Shown here: piece by piece, positions 1-8,275 of the stretch | How the letters are laid out: each line of letters opens with the position of its first letter | Numbering within the stretch: the first letter of the stretch is position 1 | Source of the DNA: Oscillospiraceae bacterium | Lineage (GTDB): Bacteria; Bacillota; Clostridia; Oscillospirales; Oscillospiraceae | Direction of reading: 5' to 3' | Assembly (NCBI GenBank): GCA_015068065.1 | Contig: SVLE01000017.1 | Location: 1 to 32,338, forward strand | Length of the DNA stretch: 32,338 nt | Notes under the pieces: generated by a model | The model's input: the letters and a program-made list of their open reading frames with translations, nothing else | Database searches by the model: none | What the model was told of the DNA's origin: nothing | Position numbers and translations under genes: made by a program

Positions 1-858
1 TTTATACTGCAGTTTACCCCCATTTCCCGTTCCTACACCAGCAGTATCACCGAGGACAGCGTCATCCCCGAGCCTCTGCAGTATAAGGCGCGCAACGTGT
101 GGGATGCACCTAAGCGTATTGAGGAGTGCGTAGCGCTGCTGAAGGCGCGGCGGGAGCTGGAACCCGAACTCCCCTGCTATGCCTATGAGTACCATTTCTG
201 GCGCGCCCAGATGCGTGACCCCGGTCTGATGGATATCAGCCGCCGGGTGTACGAAGATGTACGATCCCTGAAATTGCTGGATATTCAGGGCTATCTGCAG
301 GACGGCACCAACCGGCACTTCTTCCCCCACGGCTTCCAGCAGTTCATCTTTGCCGAAGCGCTGATGAATCGGGACTGTGATTACGAGGAAATGAAGGCGG
401 ATTATTTCAGCCACCTGTACGGCGAGGACTGGAAGCAGGTCGTGTACTATCTGCAGGGCATTTCCAACGCCTTTGGAGAGAAGTATATGGCCGGCGAGGA
501 CAGTGCCGACCCCGCCCGAGGCACTCACTACAACCCTGCTCGGGTGCAGGAACTGATGAAGGTGGAGGAACTTGCCGCCGTGGCTCGGGAGCTGGCCGCC
601 AAGCACCGCCGGATGCCCCATCGTGTGCAGAATCTTGCTTACCGTCTGCTGGAACGCCATGCGGAGTACTGCCAGAAGCTGGCGCCTGTCTTGGTTGCCA
701 AGTGTCAGGGCTTTGACAAGCTGGCGGTGGAGAAGATCAAGGAATTTGCTGCCGACTTCGGCAAGCACGATTATGAACTGGAGCGCTGGATCGATTTCGG
801 CCTGGCCATTCGTACCCTCGAGGTGCTTGCAAGACAGATGCCTGTCATCGAATATTAA
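1..858 (+). CDS. DUF4838-like glycoside-hydrolase-type protein, C-terminal part
   Basis: The reading frame is open from base 1, so the gene begins before the window and only about 285 C-terminal residues are seen. The GTG at 97 is internal (Val). The visible part starts with a strand reading LQFTPISRSY, followed by a Tyr/Trp-rich helical stretch (YAYEYHFWRAQMRDP) and a long helical tail. This looks like the barrel end and tail of DUF4838 proteins, which resemble alpha-glucuronidases and occur in glycan-use loci. The substrate cannot be told. It converges on the transketolase genes and shares their bidirectional terminator. The call is by resemblance only, and the catalytic half is outside the window. 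Confidence 0.6.
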   Translation, partial: FILQFTPISRSYTSSITEDSVIPEPLQYKARNVWDAPKRIEECVALLKARRELEPELPCYAYEYHFWRAQMRDPGLMDISRRVYEDVRSLKLLDIQGYLQDGTNRHFFPHGFQQFIFAEALMNRDCDYEEMKADYFSHLYGEDWKQVVYYLQGISNAFGEKYMAGEDSADPARGTHYNPARVQELMKVEELAAVARELAAKHRRMPHRVQNLAYRLLERHAEYCQKLAPVLVAKCQGFDKLAVEKIKEFAADFGKHDYELERWIDFGLAIRTLEVLARQMPVIEY

Positions 859-862
859 GCAT

Positions 863-896
863 AAAAAATCACCGCTCCATGGAGCGGTGATTTTTT
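863..896. terminator. Bidirectional intrinsic terminator
   Basis: A perfect 34-base palindrome has a GC-rich core (TCACCGCTCC/GGAGCGGTGA) flanked by six A on the left and six T on the right. It can end the upstream plus-strand gene and the minus-strand transketolase operon. Confidence 0.9.
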
Positions 897-906
897 ATAA
901 GGTTAA

Positions 907-1851
907 TTACTTGCCGCAGAACTCTTTGGCGACCTCAACAATATGGTCGGCGCACAGACCGAACTGCTTGAGCAGAGCGGCAGCGGGGCCGGAGTGACCG
1001 AACTCGTCGTTCACGCCGATGCGGCACACGGGGGTGGGGCACTTCTCGGCCAGGCAGCCGCAGACAGCCTCGCCCAGACCACCGATGACGTTGTGCTCCT
1101 CACAGGTGATGATCTTGCCGCACTCCTTGGCGGCCTTGAGTACCAGCTCCTCGTCCAGAGGCTTGATGGTGTGCATGTTGATGATGCGGGCGGAGATGCC
1201 GGCCTCGGCCAGAGCCTTGCCGGCCTCGATAGCCTCAGCGACCATCAGGCCGTTGGCGATGATGGCGACATCGGTGCCGTCCTGAATGACCTCGCCCTTA
1301 CCCATCTCGAACTTGTAGTTGTTCTCGTCGTGGAACACGGGGACGGCGGCGCGGCCAAAACGGATGTAAACGGGGCCGACATATTCGTAAGCGGCCTTGA
1401 CCATGGCTTTGGCCTCCACATCATCGGCGGGGGACATAACCACCATGCCGGGGATGGAACGCATCACAGCGAAGTCCTCGCAGCACTGGTGGGAAGCACC
1501 GTCCTCACCAACGGAGATACCGCCGTGGGTAGCACCGATCTTCACGTTCAGGTGGGGGTAGCCGATGGAGTTGCGGATCTGCTCAAAGGCGCGGCCGGCG
1601 GCAAACATGGCGAAGCTGGAAGCGAAAGGAACCAGACCCATGGTGGAAGCGCCGGCGGCAACAGCAATCATGTTGCCCTCGGCAATGCCGCAGTTGAAGT
1701 GACGGCCGGGATAGGCCTTTTTGAAGATGCCGGTCTTGGTGGCGCCGGCCAAGTCGGCGTCAAAAACGATCAGGTTGTCATGCTCGGCGGCCAGCTCGGT
1801 CAGCGCGTTGCCGTAGCTGTCGCGGGTCGCGATCTTCTTCACATCTGCCAT
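907..1851 (-). CDS. Transketolase, C-terminal subunit
   Basis: This 314-residue protein matches the pyrimidine-binding plus C-terminal half of transketolase, as found in split two-gene transketolases of Firmicutes and archaea. Visible features are the N-terminal ATRDSYGNAL, the FDADLAGATKTG segment, the conserved NCGIAEGNM (ThDP-activating Glu), the GATHGGISVGEDGASHQ loop and a C-terminal domain with CEEHNVIGGLGEAV. With the N-terminal subunit it transfers two-carbon ketol groups in the non-oxidative pentose phosphate pathway. It starts one base after the stop of the N-subunit gene, with a GGAGG nine bases ahead, so the two are translationally coupled. It ends just before a strong terminator. 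Confidence 0.95.
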   Translation of the reverse strand: MADVKKIATRDSYGNALTELAAEHDNLIVFDADLAGATKTGIFKKAYPGRHFNCGIAEGNMIAVAAGASTMGLVPFASSFAMFAAGRAFEQIRNSIGYPHLNVKIGATHGGISVGEDGASHQCCEDFAVMRSIPGMVVMSPADDVEAKAMVKAAYEYVGPVYIRFGRAAVPVFHDENNYKFEMGKGEVIQDGTDVAIIANGLMVAEAIEAGKALAEAGISARIINMHTIKPLDEELVLKAAKECGKIITCEEHNVIGGLGEAVCGCLAEKCPTPVCRIGVNDEFGHSGPAAALLKQFGLCADHIVEVAKEFCGK

Positions 1852-1852
1852 T

Positions 1853-2698
1853 TTACATCGCCTCCACTTCTGCCAGCTGGGCCTTCAGTTCGGCCATAGC
1901 CTGAGCGTATTCCTCGTCGTTGGGAGCCTTGCCGTGCCAGCCGGCATTGTTTTCCATAAAGCTGACACCCTTGCCCTTGACGGTCTTCATGATGATGGCA
2001 AAGGGTTTGCCCTTGGTGGCCTTGGCCTGAGCAAAGGCAGCCTCCAGCTCGTCAAAGCTGTGGCCGTCCACCACGGCGATCTCAAAGCCGAAGGCCTTGA
2101 GCTTTTCGTCGATAGGATAGGGGCTCATCACGTCGGCAACGGCACCGTCGATCTGCAGACCGTTGTTGTCGATGATGGCGCAGAAGTTGTCCAGATTGTA
2201 GTGAGCGGCGAACATGCAGGCCTCCCACACCTGGCCTTCCTGGATCTCACCGTCACCCAGCAGGGTGTACACGCGGCAGTCCTTGCCCTGGTACTTGGCG
2301 GCCAGAGCCATGCCGGCGGCGGCGGAGATGCCCTGACCCAGAGAACCGGTGGACATATCCACACCGGGGGTCTCGTTCATGTTGGGGTGGCCCTGCAGAT
2401 AGCTACCGATGTGGCGCAGGGTGGGCAGATCCTCCACGGGGAAGAAGCCCTTGTGAGCCAGAGTGGCGTACAGGCCGGGGGCGGTGTGGCCCTTGGACAG
2501 AACAAAGCGGTCACGGTCCTCCCACTTGGGATTCTTGGGATCCACGTTCATCTCCTTGAAGTACAGGTAGGTGAACGCTTCGGTGGCGGACAGGCTGCCG
2601 CCGGGATGGCCGGCCTTGGCACCGTGAGTACCCTCGATGATACCCATACGTACCTTGCAGGCGGTGGCCATCAGCTGCTTTTTCTCGCTGATCGTCAT
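1853..2698 (-). CDS. Transketolase, N-terminal (ThDP-binding) subunit
   Basis: This 281-residue protein matches the ThDP-binding half of transketolase. It has GTHGAKAGHPGGSLSATE near the N-terminus, KGHTAPGLYA, GSLGQGISAAAGMALA, the ThDP motif GDGEIQEGQVWEA and the following DNNGLQIDG. The frame is open upstream to 2806, but I chose ATG 2698. It has GGGAG eight bases ahead and the usual family start, and the upstream ATG at 2779 overlaps the promoter -10 box. The gene is followed after one base by the C-terminal subunit. The pair lies among glycan-degradation genes, so it may feed pentoses or sugar acids, or serve housekeeping. Confidence 0.95.
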   Translation of the reverse strand: MTISEKKQLMATACKVRMGIIEGTHGAKAGHPGGSLSATEAFTYLYFKEMNVDPKNPKWEDRDRFVLSKGHTAPGLYATLAHKGFFPVEDLPTLRHIGSYLQGHPNMNETPGVDMSTGSLGQGISAAAGMALAAKYQGKDCRVYTLLGDGEIQEGQVWEACMFAAHYNLDNFCAIIDNNGLQIDGAVADVMSPYPIDEKLKAFGFEIAVVDGHSFDELEAAFAQAKATKGKPFAIIMKTVKGKGVSFMENNAGWHGKAPNDEEYAQAMAELKAQLAEVEAM

Positions 2699-2777
2699 GC
2701 GGTATGCTCCCTTCGATGTCAATGTTGTAATCGAATTTGTCGCGCGGATTTTGTCCGCAAGCTCCAATATCTGACTC

Positions 2778-2806
2778 ATTATAAAACATTTGGGGAAAAA
2801 GCGCAA
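2778..2806 (-). promoter_or_regulatory. Sigma-A promoter of the transketolase operon
   Basis: On the minus strand, TTGCGC (2801-2806), a 17-base spacer and a perfect TATAAT (2778-2783) precede the start at 2698. The leader of about 70 bases contains a small GCGGA/TCCGC hairpin. Confidence 0.75.
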
Positions 2807-2861
2807 GGGCGGGGGGAATGAAGTTCACAAAAAAAGGGAGAAAATATTGGGTATTTTGACG

Positions 2862-2890
2862 TTGTAATCACCGGGGCCACATGATAGAAT
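2862..2890 (+). promoter_or_regulatory. Candidate sigma-A promoter of the ceramidase-like gene
   Basis: TTGTAA (2862-2867), a 17-base spacer and TAGAAT (2885-2890) lie just before the AAAGGAGG ribosome site at 2901. The -35 box is weak. Confidence 0.5.
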
Positions 2891-2915
2891 GAAGAAAAGC
2901 AAAGGAGGTTTTGCT

Positions 2916-4241
2916 ATGAGTTGTGAAATTCAGGTCGGCTACGGCCGAAAGGATATTATGCCCATCGGCTCCATCGAGATGGGCGGTCTGGGCAATGGCC
3001 CCCACCGCAAGTCCAACAATGCGTTCGACACCCTGTTTGCCACCTGCATCGCCATTACCGACGATCGGGATCAGACCCTTTTGGTGATTACCACGGATCT
3101 GTGCCACTCCATGCAGGGGGTGACGGCGGATGCCCGTAAAATCATTACCGCAAAAACCGGTATTCCTGGTGACCACATCATGATCTCCGCAACCCACACC
3201 CACGCAGGTCCCGACGTGTGGAATCCCGGCCCTCAGACGGTGAATGACTATCTGGAGCAGTGTGCGGTCAAGATCGCCAATGCGGCCTTTGCTGCTCTTG
3301 AGGATCGCAAGCCTGCCCGTATTTACACCGCCATGAAGCAGGTTTCCGGCCTGAATTTTGTCCGCCACTACAAGCGTGCGGACGGCACCTGCGGTGCGAC
3401 ACAGACTCCGGAAAATCCCTGGGTCGGCCACATGACCGAGCCGGATACCCGTATGCGCATTGTGCTCTTCAAGCGGGAAGAGGGGAAGGATATTCTGATG
3501 ATGAACTGGCAGGCCCATCCCTGCTACACCGCGGACCGCTATGATGCTTTGGATCTTTCTGCGGACTACATCTCCGTTGTGCGCAGCTATCTGGAAATCA
3601 TGCTGGACTGCAAGTTTGCCTTCTTCCAGGGTGCCTGCGGCAATCTGGTGACCCGCAGCAAGATCAAGACAGAATACAGCGAACGTGAGATGGTTCCCTA
3701 CGGCAAGCGCCTGGGTGACGAGGCCATCTCTATGCTGAGCCACCTGAAGGAGATTCAACCCGCACCCCTGCAGTTTATCCAGCGTCAGTACCCCTGCCCC
3801 GTGGAGCACAGCACTGACGTGGAGAAGGAGCAGGCTACGGAGCTGTGGAACTACTGGCTGGAGACCGGTGATATGAGCAAGTGCGCTCCCTGGGCCGCGA
3901 AGTTGGGATATCAGTCCGTCTATGTGGCTCGCGCGGTTCTGGAGCGTCTGGGTCTGCCCAAGCATCATGAGATCGAGTTGAACGCCATCCGTCTGGGTGA
4001 GCTGGCCTGGGCCACCGTTCCCGGCGAGATGTTCGATACCTGCGGTGCCTACGTCAAGGACAATTCCCCTGTGGAGAATACCATCATGATGCCCTACTGC
4101 AACGGCGCTTACGGCTACTTCCCCACCATTCAGGCCATTGACTACGGCTGTTATGAGGCGGCCACCCGAAAGTACGCCAGAGGCGCCGCCGAGGAGATGG
4201 CGGAGAATCTGGTGGAGATGCTCCGCGAACTGGACAAATAA
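2916..4241 (+). CDS. Neutral ceramidase-family metallohydrolase, short form
   Basis: This 441-residue protein resembles the N-terminal catalytic domain of neutral/alkaline non-lysosomal ceramidases. It shows the zinc-ligand motif SATHTHAGPD (His94, His96), a second His in NWQAHPCY, the QGACGN loop and an NGAYGY(F) motif near the end. True neutral ceramidases run to roughly 650 residues or more and carry a C-terminal domain and a catalytic Ser in an NSGDVSPN-like loop. Both are missing here, so ceramide hydrolysis is doubtful. Clostridial homologues of this size sit in carbohydrate loci and have no proven substrate. There is no signal peptide, so it is cytoplasmic. The start at 2916 has AAAGGAGG ahead; an in-frame ATG at 2889 lies inside the promoter. 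Confidence 0.8.
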   Translation: MSCEIQVGYGRKDIMPIGSIEMGGLGNGPHRKSNNAFDTLFATCIAITDDRDQTLLVITTDLCHSMQGVTADARKIITAKTGIPGDHIMISATHTHAGPDVWNPGPQTVNDYLEQCAVKIANAAFAALEDRKPARIYTAMKQVSGLNFVRHYKRADGTCGATQTPENPWVGHMTEPDTRMRIVLFKREEGKDILMMNWQAHPCYTADRYDALDLSADYISVVRSYLEIMLDCKFAFFQGACGNLVTRSKIKTEYSEREMVPYGKRLGDEAISMLSHLKEIQPAPLQFIQRQYPCPVEHSTDVEKEQATELWNYWLETGDMSKCAPWAAKLGYQSVYVARAVLERLGLPKHHEIELNAIRLGELAWATVPGEMFDTCGAYVKDNSPVENTIMMPYCNGAYGYFPTIQAIDYGCYEAATRKYARGAAEEMAENLVEMLRELDK

Positions 4242-4248
4242 AATGTGT

Positions 4249-4284
4249 AAAAAACTGCCCGACCTCTCGGTCGGGCAGTTTTTT
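4249..4284. terminator. Bidirectional intrinsic terminator
   Basis: The 16-base arms, which end in CTGCCCGACC, pair across a TCTC loop, with A and T runs at the outer ends. It separates two convergent genes. Confidence 0.92.
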
Positions 4285-4291
4285 ATGTTGT

Positions 4292-6499
4292 TCAGCGCAG
4301 GTTGCGCAGCTCCGGGCTGGTGATGGCGGTGATATCCAGCAGATCCAGTTTAGGCTCGTCGGTGCTTTCAATGTAATCGGCGATGTCTGCAAAGGTCTGC
4401 ATAAAGACAGAGTGGTTGCGCATGCCGGCGGCACGGACGAAGAACAGATCCTTGGTCTGCTCACAGCGCTCCATCAGAGACAGACGGGCGACCTGACGGG
4501 CACGGGCGATGGGAGCGATTTTTTTCTGGTCGCCATTCTGGGTCAGATCGTAGATTTTCAGGAAGGCCAGCCAGTCTTCTGCCAGTACCTGATAGTTCTG
4601 GCACTCGTAGGCCATTCTGCGGGCCATATCCTGATCGCAGCCGGGGGTGCGGATCGCTTTTTCAAAGATGGCCAACGCCTCTTTGGCCATGGAGGCCACA
4701 GAGTACATCACACGTTCGTAATCCCAACGGCGGGGGAGTATGGCCATGGACAGGAGAGAGCCGGGGAAGTGGCGGGGATAGGGCTCGTCCTTGTTGAAGT
4801 AACAGGTTCTGTAATAGGACATGGCGATCAGAGCTCCAGAAGTGGACAGCACGCCCTGAGAGGGAGCCTCCGGATCATGGCGGGCCTTGCGGTTCTCGGT
4901 GATCCAGTTCACCAGGCGGAAGGCGTGTTCTACCTCGTCCTGCATGGGGGCGAAGTGGCGGGCCACATAGCGCTCGGTCGCATCATCTACAGTGCCGGTG
5001 CCTTCAAAGTTCCAGGCGTAGTCGCCAAAGCAGTCGTGGACGCGGTCATAGCTCTTGTCCCACATGGAGTATAGATAGTGGCCCTCGCAGCATTTGGAGT
5101 TGTGGCTGATTTCAGCCATGATCTGGATGTTGCGCAGAGGGTTGGTAAGCAGACTCCAGATATGGTAGCCGTTCCAGGGTGAGGTAAAGGACCGCAGACC
5201 AAGCTCGTCGGGCATGACGTGGAAGTCCAGGATTTCCTTCACGTCCGAATACCACCACCAGTCCAGAACAAGGACATCACGCAGACCTTCTTCGATAATG
5301 CGGACCATGAACTTATCGGCAACATAACCCAGTTTGGATTGCTTGCCTGCCAGCATATCATGGGCGATCATGACGGACTTCATGCCCTTTTCCTTCAGGT
5401 GCTTCAGTACCTTGATGGAATGCTCGATGAACAGCTCGGAACGCTCTTTTTTCCGACATTCGGGGCACTGACACCAGGCGTGGCTGAGGGAGTAGGGATC
5501 CTCGGGGTTTATGCCGTACCCATCCTCCACCTCGTCCAGCAGAACGTTAAAATAGTAGATTTCGTTGGGAAGCAGATATTCGTCGATGATCTGGTCATAG
5601 ATGGAGAACAACAGATCATAGGTTTCGTCACAGCTGGTGCAGAAGCTGGTGGGATTGGGGGTGCCGTCCTCATCCTTGGGGGCAACTTCGGGCAGCATGC
5701 GGGGGAAGAGGGTGTTGTGACCCAGAGAGTTGATGCCGGGGATCACATCCATGCCCCGGTCCTTGGCGTAGCGCACCAGCTCGCCAAACAGGTTGTCGCG
5801 GTAGATGGGGGGCAGGGTCTCGTAGTCATACCACTTGTCTTCGGAGGGGGACCAGTACTTGACGGTCATGGGGGTTTTTAGTTGGGGATACTTTTTCAGG
5901 GGGAGGTACAGATACTCGGCCACCCGGCCGTCATACTGAACGCCCCAGCAGCCGTACAGGGCGATACACAGGTTGTTGATTTTCTTTTCGGCCAGAGCGT
6001 CGATCATGTCCAGCCAGTCCTGCCGCTCCATCATGTTGGAGCCGTAGCGGCATTCTTCCTTATAGCCACGGAAGGGGGCGTCCGGCCAGTCCAGTACTTC
6101 CACAGCGGGGATGACGGCGCTGCGGTCGGTCCAGCGGCACATCTGACGGAAGGAGAGCACACCGTAGAACAGGCCTGACTCACCAAAGCCGGTGATGGTG
6201 ACGCCGGCGGCGCTGACACGAATGCGGTAGGATTCTTTTTCGTTCTTCACTTCAGCGGGGGCGGTGCCCAGCTCCAGAGTGACGGGCAGACCGTCTTCGG
6301 CAAAGCAGTCTTCACCGCATGTCTGGGTCAGAAATGCCTGCATGGTCTCTGCGGCGGTTTTTGCCGGGCCCTTCTGGGCGGCGGGGGCACGGAACTGGAA
6401 TTTTCTGTCGTTGGTCAGCACCAGAGGCTGATCGTTCAGAGCGGTTACCTGCTGGGGGACGGGACAAATCAGGGTTTTGATATCTTTCGGCGTGTACAT
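4292..6499 (-). CDS. GH20-type beta-N-acetylhexosaminidase-like enzyme
   Basis: This 735-residue protein has an N-terminal zincin-like domain (about residues 10-120, with TGFGESGLFYGVLSFRQM) and then a TIM barrel opening with FRGYKEECRYG at about 143. The barrel includes PGINSLGHNTLFPRMLP and the Asp-Glu pair LLDEVED (Asp322-Glu323), which fits the catalytic pair of GH20 enzymes. A helical C-terminal region follows. There is no signal peptide, so it probably acts on imported amino-sugar oligosaccharides in the cytoplasm. ATG 6499 was chosen because AGGAGGGG lies six bases upstream; the longer open frame to 6613 has no such site. It diverges from an AraC regulator that probably controls it. 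Confidence 0.82.
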   Translation of the reverse strand: MYTPKDIKTLICPVPQQVTALNDQPLVLTNDRKFQFRAPAAQKGPAKTAAETMQAFLTQTCGEDCFAEDGLPVTLELGTAPAEVKNEKESYRIRVSAAGVTITGFGESGLFYGVLSFRQMCRWTDRSAVIPAVEVLDWPDAPFRGYKEECRYGSNMMERQDWLDMIDALAEKKINNLCIALYGCWGVQYDGRVAEYLYLPLKKYPQLKTPMTVKYWSPSEDKWYDYETLPPIYRDNLFGELVRYAKDRGMDVIPGINSLGHNTLFPRMLPEVAPKDEDGTPNPTSFCTSCDETYDLLFSIYDQIIDEYLLPNEIYYFNVLLDEVEDGYGINPEDPYSLSHAWCQCPECRKKERSELFIEHSIKVLKHLKEKGMKSVMIAHDMLAGKQSKLGYVADKFMVRIIEEGLRDVLVLDWWWYSDVKEILDFHVMPDELGLRSFTSPWNGYHIWSLLTNPLRNIQIMAEISHNSKCCEGHYLYSMWDKSYDRVHDCFGDYAWNFEGTGTVDDATERYVARHFAPMQDEVEHAFRLVNWITENRKARHDPEAPSQGVLSTSGALIAMSYYRTCYFNKDEPYPRHFPGSLLSMAILPRRWDYERVMYSVASMAKEALAIFEKAIRTPGCDQDMARRMAYECQNYQVLAEDWLAFLKIYDLTQNGDQKKIAPIARARQVARLSLMERCEQTKDLFFVRAAGMRNHSVFMQTFADIADYIESTDEPKLDLLDITAITSPELRNLR

Positions 6500-6529
6500 G
6501 GAGAACCCCTCCTTTTTTGCGGTAAGGTA

Positions 6530-6535
6530 ATTATA
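6530..6535 (-). promoter_or_regulatory. -10 box of the GH20 gene, activator-dependent type
   Basis: A perfect TATAAT lies on the minus strand 31 bases before the start codon. There is no good -35 at 16-18 bases; a TTGAAA sits 21 bases away. Repeats centred just upstream may bind an activator instead. Confidence 0.5.
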
Positions 6536-6559
6536 ACGCTTTCCAATATCGGTTTCTTT

Positions 6560-6619
6560 CAAAATTTTGGCTTGGTTTATCAAAATCTTGGTATTTTTTA
6601 AGACACAAAACAATCTTGG
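6560..6619 (-). promoter_or_regulatory. Candidate AraC operator: repeated CAAAATYTTGG
   Basis: CAAAATTTTGG (6560-6570) and CAAAATCTTGG (6581-6591) are direct repeats exactly 21 bases apart. A weaker copy, AACAATCTTGG, lies at 6609-6619. The 21-base step equals the half-site spacing known for AraC. The proximal copy abuts the -35 zone of the GH20 promoter, and the distal copy lies toward the divergent AraC gene. Confidence 0.5.
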
Positions 6620-6650
6620 ATAGGAAAATGAAAAAATGTTTTTTGAAATA

Positions 6651-6679
6651 TTGCCTTGTGAAACGGGGCGTGATATGCT
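6651..6679 (+). promoter_or_regulatory. Promoter of the first AraC-type gene
   Basis: TTGCCT (6651-6656), 17 bases, then TATGCT (6674-6679) preceded by TGA, which makes an extended -10. Confidence 0.6.
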
Positions 6680-6715
6680 TTTTTAAAAGTATTCACAGTA
6701 CAGAGGTGATTTGTT

Positions 6716-7516
6716 GTGCAACTGCCGCATTTTTCACTATCCAGATTTGGTGTAATCAATGTCGTGGACCGGAAACGCGTCCAACCGGAGGAAATCATCA
6801 GTGCCTATGAGTTTGAATTTTATACCGAGGATTATACCGGCGGAACACTGACGGACGGACGCTTTCGACCGGCACGGACGGGTCAGTATAACCTGTACAG
6901 GCCGGGTCAGCGTCAACAACTGGTGCCCCCTTATAAGTGTTATTACCTGAATGTCGTCACCGCTGACTCGGAGCTTTGTGATTTTTTGGAACACCTTCCG
7001 GAAAGTGGACCGGTCTGGAATATGGATGCGGTAGTGGAGCTGGTGCGGGATATGATGGCAACGCAGGACAAAAACTCGCTGGAGGGACGCATGTGGGTGG
7101 AGAGCTGTGCGTGCCGCATCCTGTCTTTGCTGGCTTCTCAGCGGCTGACCGGTGAGCCGGAGGGACAGGGAGCATTTCTGCACAGAGAGGAATTGATGGA
7201 GGCGGATCGGTATATCCGTGAGAACCTGGCGCAGGACCTTTCTTTGGAGCGGCTGGCGCAGATATGTAATCTGGACCCGACCTATTTTCACAAGCTGTAT
7301 ACCAGTGCTTACGGAAAAACACCGGCACAGCGGGTGCTGGCGCATCGGATCACGGCGGCCAAGATCGCCCTTGTGGAGGGAGAACTTTCTCTGAGTGAGA
7401 TCGCTGCCCGGTGCGGGTTTTCCTCCCACTCCTACTTCAGCAGCAAATTCAGACAGGTCACCGGAAAGACGCCGACTCAGTACAGAGATGCGCTGACGGA
7501 TCGTCTGAAAAAATGA
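6716..7516 (+). CDS. AraC-family transcriptional regulator
   Basis: This 266-residue protein has an N-terminal sugar-sensing (cupin-like) region and a C-terminal AraC DNA-binding domain at about 165-262. The first helix-turn-helix reads LSLERLAQICNLDPTYFHKL. The second has the typical LSEIAARCGFSSHSYFSSKF followed by GKTPTQYR. It starts with GTG, with AGAGGTGAT upstream. Divergent placement from the GH20 gene, and direct repeats between them, suggest that it activates that gene in response to an amino-sugar or glycan breakdown product. No terminator is obvious before spoVT. Confidence 0.9.
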   Translation: MQLPHFSLSRFGVINVVDRKRVQPEEIISAYEFEFYTEDYTGGTLTDGRFRPARTGQYNLYRPGQRQQLVPPYKCYYLNVVTADSELCDFLEHLPESGPVWNMDAVVELVRDMMATQDKNSLEGRMWVESCACRILSLLASQRLTGEPEGQGAFLHREELMEADRYIRENLAQDLSLERLAQICNLDPTYFHKLYTSAYGKTPAQRVLAHRITAAKIALVEGELSLSEIAARCGFSSHSYFSSKFRQVTGKTPTQYRDALTDRLKK

Positions 7517-7519
7517 TTT

Positions 7520-7571
7520 TTGCGGGCTGAGTCTTCAAAGCGGTATAAAGCCCTCTGATTTACAGATAATA
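7520..7571 (+). promoter_or_regulatory. Candidate overlapping promoters of spoVT
   Basis: Two readings overlap. One is a sigma-A type: TTGCGG (7520-7525), 18 bases, TATAAA (7544-7549). The other is a sigma-G-like type: GTATA (7543-7547), 17 bases, GATAATA (7565-7571). SpoVT of Bacillus subtilis is under sigma-G, but the -10 match here is imperfect. Confidence 0.35.
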
Positions 7572-7606
7572 GCATCGTAATTTGTAAAACAAGGAGCTTG
7601 ATATAG

Positions 7607-8146
7607 ATGAAAGCAACAGGAATCGTGCGGCGAATTGACGATCTGGGCCGTGTTGTTATTCCCAAAGAGATTCGCCGCACCATGCGTATCCGCGAGGGCG
7701 ACCCGCTGGAGATCTACACCGACAAGGAAGGTGGGGTCATCTTTAAAAAATACTCCCTGATGGGCGGAGTGACCGAATTTGCCGGACAGCTGTGCGAGAC
7801 CATCAACCGCACCTGCGGTCAGCTTTGTGTGATTACCGACCGGGACAGCTGTATTGCTGTGGCCGGAGTGCCCCGCAGGGAACTGATGGATAAGCCAATC
7901 TCTCACGAACTGGAAGAGCTGATGGAGGGGCGGCAGATCTATCAGTACAAAGAGGGGGCGCGAATCAAGCTGTGCGCGGAAACGGACAAATATGTGGTCC
8001 TGACCGCCGCACCCATTCTTTCTGAAGGGGATGTGCTGGGCAGTGTGCTTCTGGCGGGCGGGGAAGATGCTCCCGCCCCGGGCGAGGTAGAGTACAAGCT
8101 GGTCCAGGCTGTGGCAGGTTTTTTGGGACGGCATATGGAAAGCTGA
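7607..8146 (+). CDS. spoVT: Stage V sporulation protein T
   Basis: This 179-residue protein matches the family length. Residues 1-50 form an AbrB swapped-hairpin DNA-binding domain (MKATGIVRRIDDLGRVVIPKEIRR). Residues 55-178 fit the GAF-like domain of SpoVT. It regulates forespore genes late in sporulation, and its presence argues that the organism makes endospores. The ribosome site AAGGAG lies ten bases before the ATG. It is a single gene between an AraC regulator and gdhA, closed by its own terminator. Confidence 0.96.
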   Translation: MKATGIVRRIDDLGRVVIPKEIRRTMRIREGDPLEIYTDKEGGVIFKKYSLMGGVTEFAGQLCETINRTCGQLCVITDRDSCIAVAGVPRRELMDKPISHELEELMEGRQIYQYKEGARIKLCAETDKYVVLTAAPILSEGDVLGSVLLAGGEDAPAPGEVEYKLVQAVAGFLGRHMES

Positions 8147-8149
8147 AAC

Positions 8150-8182
8150 AATGCGGCGGAGCTGAGATCCGCCGCATTATTT
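8150..8182 (+). terminator. Intrinsic terminator after spoVT
   Basis: An 11-base stem (AATGCGGCGGA/TCCGCCGCATT) with a 7-base loop is followed by a T-rich tail. Confidence 0.85.
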
Positions 8183-8236
8183 TATTCTTAAAGAGCTACA
8201 ATTAAATGGCTGTGGAGACTCAAATAAAAAACATGA

Positions 8237-8264
8237 TTTACATTGTGCGCAAATGTGGTATGAT
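8237..8264 (+). promoter_or_regulatory. Promoter of gdhA
   Basis: TTTACA (8237-8242), 16 bases, then TATGAT (8259-8264) with an upstream TGG extension. It predicts a leader of about 100 bases. Confidence 0.7.
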
Positions 8265-8275
8265 GAGTTTGAAAT

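Noticed and set aside
943-1899. Long plus-strand open frame opposite the transketolase genes
   Set aside because: It is Gly/Ala/Val-rich with no family motif and is a mirror of strongly biased codons in a real gene. Similar antisense frames opposite guaA, gdhA, hdrA and the Gfo/Idh genes were left out for the same reason.
2916-4241. True neutral ceramidase
   Set aside because: Too short, and it lacks the serine-containing NSGDVSPN-type loop and the C-terminal domain.
6535-6550. Catabolite-response (cre) site before the GH20 gene
   Set aside because: TTGGAAAGCG resembles half of the consensus but needs a one-base insertion, and the other half does not match.
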